A stretch of DNA of 5,992 nt from Chlorobium sp. (GTDB lineage Bacteria; Bacteroidota; Chlorobiia; Chlorobiales; Chlorobiaceae), in NCBI GenBank assembly GCA_028280025.1, contig JANQMO010000054.1:1-5992 (forward strand), written 5' to 3'. The notes under the pieces were generated by a model, which saw only the letters and a program-made list of their open reading frames with translations, was not told where the DNA came from and did not search any database. Below, one piece after another: positions 1 through 5,219 of this stretch. The stretch's first letter is position 1. The number at the start of each line of letters is the position of its first letter. The translations under genes and the position numbers were made by a program.

Positions 1-83
1 TGACTCGGGGACAGTGTGGGTCGCTACTCCTTCACTGGAGGGACTTGCACCCTTTATCTCCTGCCGGTCTCCCGGCGCACCCC
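1..83. repeat. Degenerate dispersed block, copy A (begins TGACTCGGGG)
   Basis: The block starts with TGACTCGGGG and ends near CGGCGC (73-78). It aligns over its whole length, with about 3 bases of net gap, to 5684-5769, which begins with the same ten bases and has CGGCGC at 5759-5764. Shared internal words include GCTA, ACTT and CCGGT. It is probably cut by the window edge, because copy B has related-looking sequence upstream. I do not recognise the family; a remnant of a mobile element or intron is possible but not shown. Confidence 0.5.
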
Positions 84-122
84 AATACCGATTCCATCCC
101 ACATCTTCTTCCCACCTCTCTT

Positions 123-331
123 CCAGTCTCCAGTCTCCTGCCTCCCATCTTCACCCATTCACTATTCACGATCATTGCCTCTTCACTCATTGCTCATTGC
201 ATTCAACTGAGAACCGAGAACTTTTTTCCTACACCCACACCCCACCTCTCACATCTCACATTCTTCCCCTCATCACCCAGCGGCTCCGTCCTCTTTTTCT
301 TACCAATCACGAATCACTATTCACCATTCAC
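123..331. repeat. Heptamer tandem-repeat mosaic in spacer 1
   Basis: Several adjacent arrays each have a 7-bp period but different units. They are CCAGTCT twice (123-136), CATTCAC/TATTCAC (156-169), CTCATTG twice (186-199), AACTGAG/AACCGAG plus AAC (205-221), CTCACAT twice (248-261), and CAATCAC/GAATCAC/TATTCAC/CATTCAC (304-331). Units with the same spelling recur in the other spacers. A 7-bp period is not coding-compatible. It resembles the short tandemly repeated repetitive (STRR) heptamers described in cyanobacteria, although I cannot assign the organism from it. Confidence 0.75.
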
Positions 332-400
332 TGGCTCCTGCGAAACGAAGTGAGCTACTCCTTGCTCCCGAATGCTATCTTCGCACGTAATACCATCTTC

Positions 401-423
401 TACAGACTTATTTGACTTACGGA
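401..423. repeat. 23-bp dispersed repeat, copy A
   Basis: The block reads TACAGACTTATTT, then G, then ACTTACGGA. It matches 5592-5614 at 22 of 23 positions (G versus C at the central base). Each copy lies a few hundred bases upstream of a TA-like gene cluster. Its role is unknown. Confidence 0.6.
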
Positions 424-485
424 TCAACGCGTTCATGCTTTGTTTATTGCTCCAGAGTATCTACCTTTTAATAAGACGAGTTAAG

Positions 486-516
486 CCTGAATAGCCTTCG
501 AAAAACATTATACAAT
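486..516 (+). promoter_or_regulatory. Weak candidate promoter for the DUF4160/DUF2442 pair
   Basis: TATACAAT at 509-516 is a reasonable -10 element about 25 bases before the DUF4160 start. The -35 is poor; CCTGAA near 486-491 is the best candidate. Only the -10 is persuasive. Confidence 0.25.
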
Positions 517-540
517 AAAATGAAAGCTGGATAACAACAC

Positions 541-783
541 ATGCCTACAATCAAGCAGCTTTCAAATGGATTTAGATTCTTTTTCTTTAGCTTTGATTGT
601 AATGAACCGATACATGTTCACGTAAGCAGAGAAAAGAAAATTTGTAAATTCTGGTTAGAACCTATTACGCTGGCTAAAAACAATGGGTTCTCCTCAAAGG
701 AACTCAATACGGTTTACAAACTCATTCGGGCACATAGCCGCCTGATTAAAAAATGCTGGTATGAGCACTGCAGTCAATATTGA
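541..783 (+). CDS. DUF4160 family protein (putative TA component)
   Basis: This 80-residue protein has the DUF4160 signature. It has an aromatic-rich N-terminus with a run of Phe (residues 11-16), then EPIHVHV (22-28), then KFWLEP with downstream LAKNNGFSSKEL, and a C-terminal helix rich in basic residues. Length and motif order match full-length family members, so it appears intact. ATG 541 gives the typical MPTI start; the ribosome binding site is weak. It overlaps the DUF2442 gene by 23 bp in another frame, so the two are surely co-transcribed and probably translationally coupled. DUF4160 next to DUF2442 is a common bacterial pairing and has been predicted to be a TA module. The biochemical activity is not established to my knowledge, so which partner would be toxic is inference. 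Confidence 0.85.
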   Translation: MPTIKQLSNGFRFFFFSFDCNEPIHVHVSREKKICKFWLEPITLAKNNGFSSKELNTVYKLIRAHSRLIKKCWYEHCSQY

Positions 784-1033
784 ACCAAGAATAGCAACAG
801 TCGAAATAACCGACGACTCAATTACTGCGAGACTTGAAGATGGAAGAACCATAAGTGTTCCGTTAGCTTGGTCCTGGCGGCTATCTGAAGCCTCCATTGA
901 GCAAAGAAATAACTATGAAATCATCGGTAACGGTATCGGTATACACTGGCCGGATATTGACGAGGATATCAGTGCCGAAGGCATGCTTTATGGAATCCCG
1001 GCACAGAAACCCAGAAGCAAAAAATCCGCTTAG
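761..1033 (+). CDS. DUF2442 family protein (partner of DUF4160)
   Basis: This 90-residue protein matches DUF2442 throughout. It has an N-terminal beta-rich part with TDDSITARLEDGRTISVPLAW (split around residues 17-37; DGR at 27-29), then a helix with S..QR.N (about 45-51), and the conserved GIHWPDIDEDIS segment (60-71) followed by GML.GIP. The tail PRSKKSA is basic. ATG 761 lies inside the DUF4160 gene (23-bp overlap) and leaves the complete domain. There is no obvious Shine-Dalgarno sequence, which fits translational coupling. In other genomes this family sits beside DUF4160 and is proposed as the antitoxin or regulatory half. The protein looks intact. The function is a prediction from pairing only. 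Confidence 0.85.
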   Translation: MSTAVNIEPRIATVEITDDSITARLEDGRTISVPLAWSWRLSEASIEQRNNYEIIGNGIGIHWPDIDEDISAEGMLYGIPAQKPRSKKSA

Positions 1034-1041
1034 TCTCACAG

Positions 1042-1193
1042 TGATAAATCATGGATAAACTATGTTAACACTGAACCTTAAATACGAAATCCTTCCCGAC
1101 AGGATTATAACCATAAAACTCCCGGAACATGTGCGTCCAGGCCTGCACAACGTCGTTGTAGTACTGGACGAAAAAGAGCAGAATCAAACGGCT
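1042..1193. repeat. 152-bp direct repeat, copy 1
   Basis: Positions 1042-1193 align without gaps to 5841-5992 with three mismatches (1049, 1097, 1190), i.e. 149 of 152 identical. Identity begins 20 bases upstream of the antitoxin ATG, and sequence before 1042 is unrelated to that before 5841. The second copy is cut by the window end, so the repeat may be longer. The two mismatches within the coding part are both synonymous third positions (CCC/CCT and ACG/ACT). Confidence 0.95.
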
Positions 1194-1262
1194 CCCAACA
1201 AGGGCTCAAAACAACTGATGAAATTTGCCGGTAGGCGGTGCAAGAGGCCGAAAAAGGTTTAA
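1062..1262 (+). CDS. VapB-like antitoxin, 3' end replaced (chimeric tail)
   Basis: The first 55 or so of 66 residues look like the beta-rich N-terminal half of a small antitoxin of the kind usually encoded upstream of PIN-domain (VapC) toxins. They comprise LNLKYEILPDRIITIKLPE (3-21), RPGLH..VVVLDE (25-37), a linker, then KQLMKFAG (50-57). Relatives I recall continue after this point with a Trp/Pro-containing segment and a charged C-terminus. Here the frame instead ends in RRCKRPKKV, which is out-of-frame translation of the adjoining HigB-like toxin gene. The C-terminal toxin-binding tail is therefore missing and no PIN toxin follows. The gene starts 28 bases after DUF2442, has a weak GGAT ribosome binding site, and is repeated almost exactly at 5861. 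It is probably non-functional or a DNA-binding remnant. Family naming is from pattern recognition only. Confidence 0.6.
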   Translation: MLTLNLKYEILPDRIITIKLPEHVRPGLHNVVVVLDEKEQNQTAPNKGSKQLMKFAGRRCKRPKKV

Positions 1263-1561
1263 TTGATGCCGATTATGGCGGCAGGGTCATTAAACAGAGA
1301 GTTGCCCGACCGAACGAAGGCAAGTCTGGAGGGTACAGAACCATCGTTCTTTACCTTCAAGGAGACAAAGCGTTCTTTGTGTATGGATTTGCCAAAAATG
1401 AGCGCGACAACATTAGTAGTGTCGAGGTTCGTGAGTTCAAGGCTTATGCGAAGGAATTGTTTTTACTTTCCGATGATAATCTCAATAAATTAATCAAAAC
1501 CGGTGCATTAACGCCCATTGATTGTTATGAAAAAAGGCATAAAGAAAGCTCGGACGTATAA
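1238..1561 (+). pseudogene. HigB-like (RelE/ParE superfamily) toxin, N-terminus lost
   Basis: The frame carries the core of the HigB-like toxin family (COG4737-type). This comprises VQEAEKGLIDADYGG, IKQRVARPNEGKSGGYRT, then AFFVYGFAKNERDNIS and a helix REFKAYAKELFLLS. Complete members begin about 25-30 residues earlier with a strand and helix containing a F.R.A.KE..-like stretch and TDE.LC.AV. In this frame just upstream, TDEICR is readable at 1214-1231, but a TAG at 1232-1234 separates it from AVQEAEKG. Before that the sequence is VapB-like. The only start left is GTG 1238. Family toxins are mRNA interferases acting on ribosome-bound message. Without the first strand and helix this copy is probably inactive. 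The 3' end overlaps the antitoxin frame that starts at 1527, the usual toxin-first order of HigBA. Confidence 0.75.
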
Positions 1562-1834
1562 GAGCGATGTTTTAGCGGCGATTCATCAGTCCATCTCAAA
1601 CAGACCATGCGCAGGTTCGACGAATCCTGCCTGACACCGGTTCATGAGTTCACTGCAGAAGACATCAGAGCCTTACGCGAACGCGAAGAAGTGAGTCAGA
1701 AGGTATTTGCTCTGTACCTGAACGTATCAAAAGATTCGGTCAGCCAGTGGGAACGCGACCAGAAAAAACCTGCCGGACCTACCTTAAAACTCCTTTCTCT
1801 GGTGCAGCGAAAAGGACTCAATGCCATTGCCTGA
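1527..1834 (+). pseudogene. HigA-like HTH antitoxin with internal frameshift
   Basis: The N-terminal part starts at ATG 1527, overlapping the toxin gene by 35 bp. It reads MKKGIKKARTYKSDVLAAIH and QSIS, typical of HigA-like antitoxins, but this frame stops at 1634. The rest continues in another frame: LKQTMRRFDESCLTPV, then a helix-turn-helix (LREREEVSQKVFALYLNVS with SVSQWERD) and LKLLSLVQRKGLNAIA to a TGA at 1834. The switch lies near 1595-1600. Compared with relatives I recall, about nine residues are missing between the helix and KQTM, so a small deletion of 3n+1 bases is the likely cause. A shorter 75-residue protein from ATG 1607 keeps the complete HTH (residues 30-50) and could still bind operator DNA. 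The annotation as XRE/HigA antitoxin is secure; loss of the full protein is directly visible. Confidence 0.8.
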
Positions 1835-1863
1835 AAAAGCCATGAATACGGGTCCTTTTTTTT
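1810..1863 (+). terminator. Probable rho-independent terminator after higA
   Basis: AAAAGGACTC (1810-1819) pairs with GGGTCCTTTT (1850-1859) over 10 bp, including one U-G pair. It is followed by a T run (1856-1863, partly in the stem). The left arm lies in the last codons of the HigA-like frame. The loop is long (30 nt), which lowers confidence. Confidence 0.4.
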
Positions 1864-1934
1864 CATACAGTAATAGGGACTTACAAAAACCATCCTCCGG
1901 TTTCCCGTCCCCCAATCCTCTCTTCTTCCTCCTT

Positions 1935-1985
1935 ACTCCTGCGAGCCAGAGCGAGCTACTCCTGCGCACGAAGTGCGCTACTCCT
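1935..1985. repeat. Tandem ACTCCTGCG...GCT unit with hairpin
   Basis: Two adjacent units (1935-1957 and 1958-1979) both begin ACTCCTGCG and end CGAGCT or GCGCT, followed by a third ACTCCT (1980-1985). The second unit contains a perfect hairpin, GCGCAC-GAA-GTGCGC (1964-1978). A related single unit lies at about 335-362 in spacer 1, with CGAAGTGAGCTACTCCT. Confidence 0.55.
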
Positions 1986-2007
1986 ATTCCCTACCACTCA
2001 CATCCCA

Positions 2008-2057
2008 CATTCAACTCATTGCTTTCAACTGAGAACTGAGAACCGAGAACTTTTTTC
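2008..2057. repeat. Perfect 50-bp repeat, copy 1 (AACTGAG array)
   Basis: Positions 2008-2057 are identical to 3503-3552. The block consists of CATTCAACTCATTGCTTTC, then heptamers AACTGAG, AACTGAG, AACCGAG (2027-2047), then AAC and a T6 run. Shorter variants are at 202-228 and 5527-5561. Confidence 0.9.
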
Positions 2058-2089
2058 ATACACCCCACATTCCCACCATTCACGATTCG

Positions 2090-3280
2090 CTATCCTGGCC
2101 TCCGGTCGCCTTCAAGTAAGCCAACTTCGCCTGCATCCACATAACTCACCACGTGCGATTCACTCCTTTCTTGTCTCTCCTTTCCACCATAGACCAGATA
2201 CTTTTCAGTAACACGATTCCCAAGTATCACTGCTGTTTTTTTCAATGGCCTGAACAATTCAGTGTTGATTGTTTGCGTGGATTTAATTTCCGCAAGAACA
2301 ATGTCATTACCGCTCTCCAGAAGAAGATCGACTTCCAGTCCACTGCTGTCCCGGTAAAAATGCAGATTAGCACCCAACCCGGAATTGATTCGAGCCTTGA
2401 GCAATTCCAGAATCACAAGATTTTCAAACAACAGCCCTCGCAAGGGATGACTCGCGAAGTGAGATTCCCTGGTAATCCCAATAAGCCAGGCCGCCAATCC
2501 CACATCGTAAAAATAGAGCTTAGGAGATTTGGTAAGCCGCTTGCCAATATTTGCAAACCAGGGTGGCAATACAAAAACAACAAAAGAAGCTTCCAGCAAA
2601 GCAAGCCATGCTTTTGCCGTATGACTTGAAACGCCTACATCAGAAGCAAGACTATGCAGATTAAGCAACTGTCCGACCCTCCCCGCTGCCAGCCTGACAA
2701 AACGTTCAAACTCCCGGACATGCCGTAGCTGAACCAATTCACGTAAGTCACGCTCGACATATGTCGCGAAATAATCACTGAGCATCACTGAAGGATCGAG
2801 ATTATCGGCATGAATTCTGGGATAACCACCTGCATGCAAAAGCCGGTCGACGTCGATCGACATGCCCGCTTCTTTCAACTCGCTTATAGACAGCGGAAGA
2901 AGGTTCAAGAGCGCCGTTCGACCGGCAAGAGACTGGCTGATACGCTGACGTATATCAAAATGATGACTACCGGTTAAAATAAATTCACCTGTACGACGAT
3001 TGTCGTCAACCCTTGCCTGTATCCAGGACAACAAATCCGGAACACGCTGGATCTCGTCCAGGATTGCACCATCAGGGAACTGCGCCAGATAACCGGAAGG
3101 ATCATGTATTGCAAAATCCCTGATATCGGGACGCTCCAGATTGCTATATGGCTTTTCCGGAAACGCATTTCTGCAGAGCGTTGTTTTCCCGGACTGCCTC
3201 GGCCCGGTTATGGTAACTACCGGATAATCCCTGGCACGAGAATATAACGTTGATGTAAGGCGACGAGAAATCATAATCAT
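2090..3280 (-). CDS. AAA ATPase with DUF4143 C-terminal domain
   Basis: This 396-residue protein belongs to the AAA_14/DUF4143 family. Walker A is GPRQSGKT (residues 26-33), Walker B is GAILDEIQ (71-78), and the sensor-like FILTGSH is at about 100-106. A middle helical region follows. The C-terminal half has FYRDSSGLEVDLLLE and LAEIKST, a PD-(D/E)xK-like nuclease signature with D318, E331 and K333. Length is normal and the gene looks intact. Family proteins occur widely in accessory regions and are often linked to defence or TA neighbourhoods, but their target is not settled. ATG 3280 is preferred to the upstream TTG 3313 because family members start just before the (I)SRRL-type helix and because an apparent promoter overlaps the longer form; ATG 3274 is equally possible. 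It is the only minus-strand gene, is monocistronic, and is flanked by repeat spacers. Confidence 0.85.
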   Translation of the reverse strand: MIMISRRLTSTLYSRARDYPVVTITGPRQSGKTTLCRNAFPEKPYSNLERPDIRDFAIHDPSGYLAQFPDGAILDEIQRVPDLLSWIQARVDDNRRTGEFILTGSHHFDIRQRISQSLAGRTALLNLLPLSISELKEAGMSIDVDRLLHAGGYPRIHADNLDPSVMLSDYFATYVERDLRELVQLRHVREFERFVRLAAGRVGQLLNLHSLASDVGVSSHTAKAWLALLEASFVVFVLPPWFANIGKRLTKSPKLYFYDVGLAAWLIGITRESHFASHPLRGLLFENLVILELLKARINSGLGANLHFYRDSSGLEVDLLLESGNDIVLAEIKSTQTINTELFRPLKKTAVILGNRVTEKYLVYGGKERQERSESHVVSYVDAGEVGLLEGDRRPG

Positions 3281-3329
3281 GCAATATTGAAGTACAACTA
3301 CAATATTGCACAAAACAGGGTGAAATCAA
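3280..3329 (-). promoter_or_regulatory. Promoter with 10-bp perfect inverted repeat (operator-like)
   Basis: TGCAATATTG (3280-3289) and CAATATTGCA (3301-3310) are exact inverted repeats around an 11-bp centre, directly before the ATPase start. On the minus strand a plausible promoter reads TTGATT (3329-3324), 18-bp spacing, TATTGT (3305-3300), so the -10 falls in one arm and the start codon touches the other. A repressor bound here would block transcription. Promoter assignment is by eye; the palindrome is certain. Confidence 0.45.
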
Positions 3330-3590
3330 AGAAATGCGCTCAACAACAATTATGCGTCATTATTTCAATACCCATTCCATCCATCCCACCATCTTCTCTT
3401 GTCTCTTGATTCTTCACCGAATACCCAATACCCATTCTTCCTTCCCACATTTTCTTCCCACTCAGAACTGAGAACTCAGCACTCAGTACTTCCAACGCCC
3501 CCCATTCAACTCATTGCTTTCAACTGAGAACTGAGAACCGAGAACTTTTTTCCTCTCCCCCCCTTTCCTGACGGGTCAACCAATCAACAA
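3330..3590. other. Non-coding repetitive spacer (spacer 3)
   Basis: No gene is seen. It contains GAATACC/CAATACC/CATTCTT heptamers (3419-3439), AACTGAG/AACTCAG/CACTCAG heptamers (3466-3486) and the second copy of the 50-bp repeat. It separates two divergent promoters: the ATPase gene leftward and the AbiEi gene rightward. Confidence 0.65.
3503..3552. repeat. Perfect 50-bp repeat, copy 2 (AACTGAG array)
   Basis: This block is identical to 2008-2057 over 50 bases; the flanking bases differ on both sides. Heptamers lie at 3522-3528, 3529-3535 and 3536-3542, followed by AAC and T6. Confidence 0.9.
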
Positions 3591-3594
3591 ATGT

Positions 3595-3623
3595 TTGTAA
3601 CTTTCACTAAACGAAAGTATCTT
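3595..3623 (+). promoter_or_regulatory. AbiE promoter with inverted repeat between -35 and -10
   Basis: TTGTAA (3595-3600) and TATCTT (3618-3623) are spaced by exactly 17 bp. The inverted repeat ACTTTC (3600-3605) / GAAAGT (3613-3618), with a 7-base centre, occupies that gap. The expected transcription start falls at or next to ATG 3630, so the message may be leaderless. AbiEi antitoxins are known to autorepress by binding inverted repeats at their own promoter, so this is the natural operator candidate. Confidence 0.45.
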
Positions 3624-3629
3624 GCATTA

Positions 3630-4280
3630 ATGGAAACACTGATCGAACACATTACCAAGGCCGGGCTGGGCGAGCGCGTAGTCACAGAAGCGCAATTGGC
3701 CCGCCTGCTCGATGGCACTCCGCAACGCCGTTACAACCTGGTTAACCGGGCTTTGCATCGCGGTGACCTGCTGCGCTTGCGACGTGGCCGTTACTTACTT
3801 TCATCGGCAGTACAGCACGGCAAAGTACATCCCTTTGTGCTGGCCCAGGCACTGCTGCCGGGGTCATACATCTCTTTCGAAACCGCGCTCAGCTATCATG
3901 GATGGATTCCGGAATCCACACAAATCACGATGTCAGTCACACCTTATCGCCGACGCCAGTCTCTCGATATTCCGAAATTTGGTCGATTCCTGTATTTCCC
4001 GCTGGCTTTGAACACCGGCTGGTTTCTGGAAGGCGTCGATCGGGATACTCATAGTGGACAGAGCTGTCTGATAGCTCAGCCGTTACGGGCGTTACTCGAC
4101 ATATTCTGCCTGCGCAAGCTTGATTATCAAGGCCTCAGGAGTCTGACCGAAGGAATGCGCATCGATGAGTACGAACTCGCCTCAATTGACAAAAGCAATT
4201 TTGAGCGGTTACGCCTAGTCTATCAGCATAAACGCATGGACAGATGTATCTCTGCCATGCAAGAGGAATTGAGCCAATGA
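3630..4280 (+). CDS. AbiEi-family type IV antitoxin / autoregulator
   Basis: This 216-residue protein has an N-terminal winged-helix-like region (about 1-55). It contains VVTEAQLARLL, RRYNLVNRALHRGDLLRLRRG and a closing RYLL strand. The AbiEi-type middle follows, with HPFVLAQALLPGSYISFETALSYHGWIPE, and then RALLDIFCLRKLDYQG and a C-terminal helical part ending LVYQHKRMDRCISAMQEEL. In type IV systems AbiEi represses the operon and counteracts AbiEii without binding it. An in-frame ATG at 3591 would add 13 residues (MFVTFTKRKYLAL). I prefer ATG 3630 because relatives begin at the M.TL..I helix and because a 17-bp-spaced promoter with an inverted repeat occupies the intervening DNA. The stop codon overlaps the AbiEii start (ATGA). 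The gene looks intact. Confidence 0.85.
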   Translation: METLIEHITKAGLGERVVTEAQLARLLDGTPQRRYNLVNRALHRGDLLRLRRGRYLLSSAVQHGKVHPFVLAQALLPGSYISFETALSYHGWIPESTQITMSVTPYRRRQSLDIPKFGRFLYFPLALNTGWFLEGVDRDTHSGQSCLIAQPLRALLDIFCLRKLDYQGLRSLTEGMRIDEYELASIDKSNFERLRLVYQHKRMDRCISAMQEELSQ

Positions 4281-5137
4281 TCGATATTCTACGCAAACGA
4301 CTGGAGAGTTATTCCACCACAGATGCAAGACAGGAGGAGCAGGCCCTTAAGGAAATCCTGCAGGAAGTAGCGCTTTACGGTTTATGGCGTGCTGACTTTT
4401 TTGCGGTTGCCGCCTTTCAGGGTGGCACCTGTCTGCGTATCCTGCATGGACTGCCTCGTTTTTCAGAAGACCTTGACTTTATTCTGCGTACCCCGGACAG
4501 GAAGTTCCAATGGAATCCATTTTTTGAAACTCTTGAAATGGTTATGGCTGAATTCGGTATCCGCTGCGAACTTGCTGATCGGGGTAATATGGACAGGGCT
4601 GTCCGTCAGGCCATATTGAAAGATGATTCCTTTGCCGGTCAGCTCAACCTTTCTTTTTTCAGTAGTCAAAACAAACGCAAATTGAAGATCAAGCTCGAAA
4701 TAGATACCCAACCGCCAGATGGCTCTGAATTCAAGTATCATTATCTTGATTTTCCTCTCGACTTCGAACTCTGCGCCCAGACGCTGTCAAGCAACTTCTC
4801 GCTCAAAACTCATGCCCTGCTTTGCAGACCTTACATCAAGGGTCGGGACTGGTTCGATTTCAACTGGTACCTATCCCAAAACGTTATTCCAGACCTTCCG
4901 CTGCTTGAAAACGCACTGCATCAAAACGGCCCCTGGTCAGGAAAGTCCATACATATCGACCATGATTGGCTCAATACCGCATTAAGCGAAAGGCTCCGTT
5001 CCATCGACTGGAAGAAAGCCGCCGAAGATGTCGCGCCCTTCCTGCCAGATATTTACCAACAAAGTCTTAAACTGTGGAGTCATGAATTCTTTGCAGAAAA
5101 GCTTGCAACCTTAATGAAAAGACTTCAGATATCATAA
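4277..5137 (+). CDS. AbiEii-family nucleotidyltransferase toxin
   Basis: This 286-residue protein carries the AbiEii/DUF1814 nucleotidyltransferase motifs. These are QGGTCLR (48-54) followed by RFSEDLDF (61-68; D65 and D67 as metal ligands), K.E.D at 139-143 with E141/D143 as the third acidic position, and KTHALLCR...KGRDWFD (177-194). All expected residues are present, so it should be catalytically competent. Family toxins are nucleotidyltransferases; some members modify tRNA 3' ends and stop growth, and AbiE systems give abortive phage protection. The start is ATG 4277, overlapping the antitoxin stop as ATGA, with AGAGGA about 10 bases upstream. ATG 4244 would only add 11 residues inside the antitoxin gene. 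Tight overlap implies translational coupling. Cellular target in this organism is unknown. Confidence 0.9.
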   Translation: MIDILRKRLESYSTTDARQEEQALKEILQEVALYGLWRADFFAVAAFQGGTCLRILHGLPRFSEDLDFILRTPDRKFQWNPFFETLEMVMAEFGIRCELADRGNMDRAVRQAILKDDSFAGQLNLSFFSSQNKRKLKIKLEIDTQPPDGSEFKYHYLDFPLDFELCAQTLSSNFSLKTHALLCRPYIKGRDWFDFNWYLSQNVIPDLPLLENALHQNGPWSGKSIHIDHDWLNTALSERLRSIDWKKAAEDVAPFLPDIYQQSLKLWSHEFFAEKLATLMKRLQIS

Positions 5138-5206
5138 AGCAGCCATCGCGGTCAGGTCGAGGGACAACTTTTCAGAATACGGACCAACAACCTGCAGAAC
5201 TCAGAC

Positions 5207-5211
5207 AGGAG
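5207..5211 (+). promoter_or_regulatory. Strong ribosome binding site for DUF2283 gene
   Basis: AGGAG lies 8 bases before ATG 5220. It is the clearest Shine-Dalgarno sequence in the window; most other genes here rely on overlap or have none. Confidence 0.75.
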
Positions 5212-5219
5212 ATATAAAG

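Larger units (their letters stand above)
1..540. other. Non-coding G-poor repetitive spacer (spacer 1)
   Basis: I see no credible gene in this stretch. The short open frames on the plus strand are rich in Ser, Pro, His and Leu, overlap one another in different frames and come from low-complexity CT/AC-rich DNA. Positions 81-180 contain only 6 G in 100 bases on the plus strand. The spacer holds heptamer tandem repeats (123-136, 156-169, 186-199, 205-221, 248-261, 304-331). A non-repetitive block at 1-83 has a degenerate relative at 5684-5769, and a 23-bp block at 401-423 recurs at 5592-5614. From about 424 onward the composition returns to normal and leads into the DUF4160 promoter region. Confidence 0.7.
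1864..2089. other. Non-coding repetitive spacer (spacer 2)
   Basis: No gene is seen. The plus strand is CT-rich and G-poor. It contains a tandem 22-23-bp unit at 1935-1985, a heptamer-phased stretch beginning CTCACAT/CCCACAT (1998-2010) and continuing through AACTGAG units, and a CATTCAC-type end reaching the stop codon of the minus-strand ATPase gene at 2090. Confidence 0.65.

Noticed and set aside
123..331. CRISPR-like array
   Set aside because: Units are 7 bp and adjacent, with no 20-40-bp repeats separated by unique spacers and no cas gene.
14..415. Overlapping open frames on the plus strand in spacer 1
   Set aside because: They are low-complexity Ser/Pro/His/Leu translations of heptamer repeats, in several frames at once, with no ribosome binding site or family resemblance.
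2153..2629. 158-codon open frame on the plus strand
   Set aside because: It lies wholly antisense to the ATPase gene, which has clear Walker and DUF4143 motifs; the plus-strand translation has none.
3281..3313. Longer ATPase start at TTG 3313
   Set aside because: The extra residues are not typical of the family and are encoded by the palindrome and putative -10, so they are more likely promoter DNA.
4244..4276. Longer AbiEii start at ATG 4244
   Set aside because: It would add 11 residues unlike the family and has no better ribosome binding site; ATG 4277 gives the ATGA overlap usual for this operon and has AGAGGA upstream.
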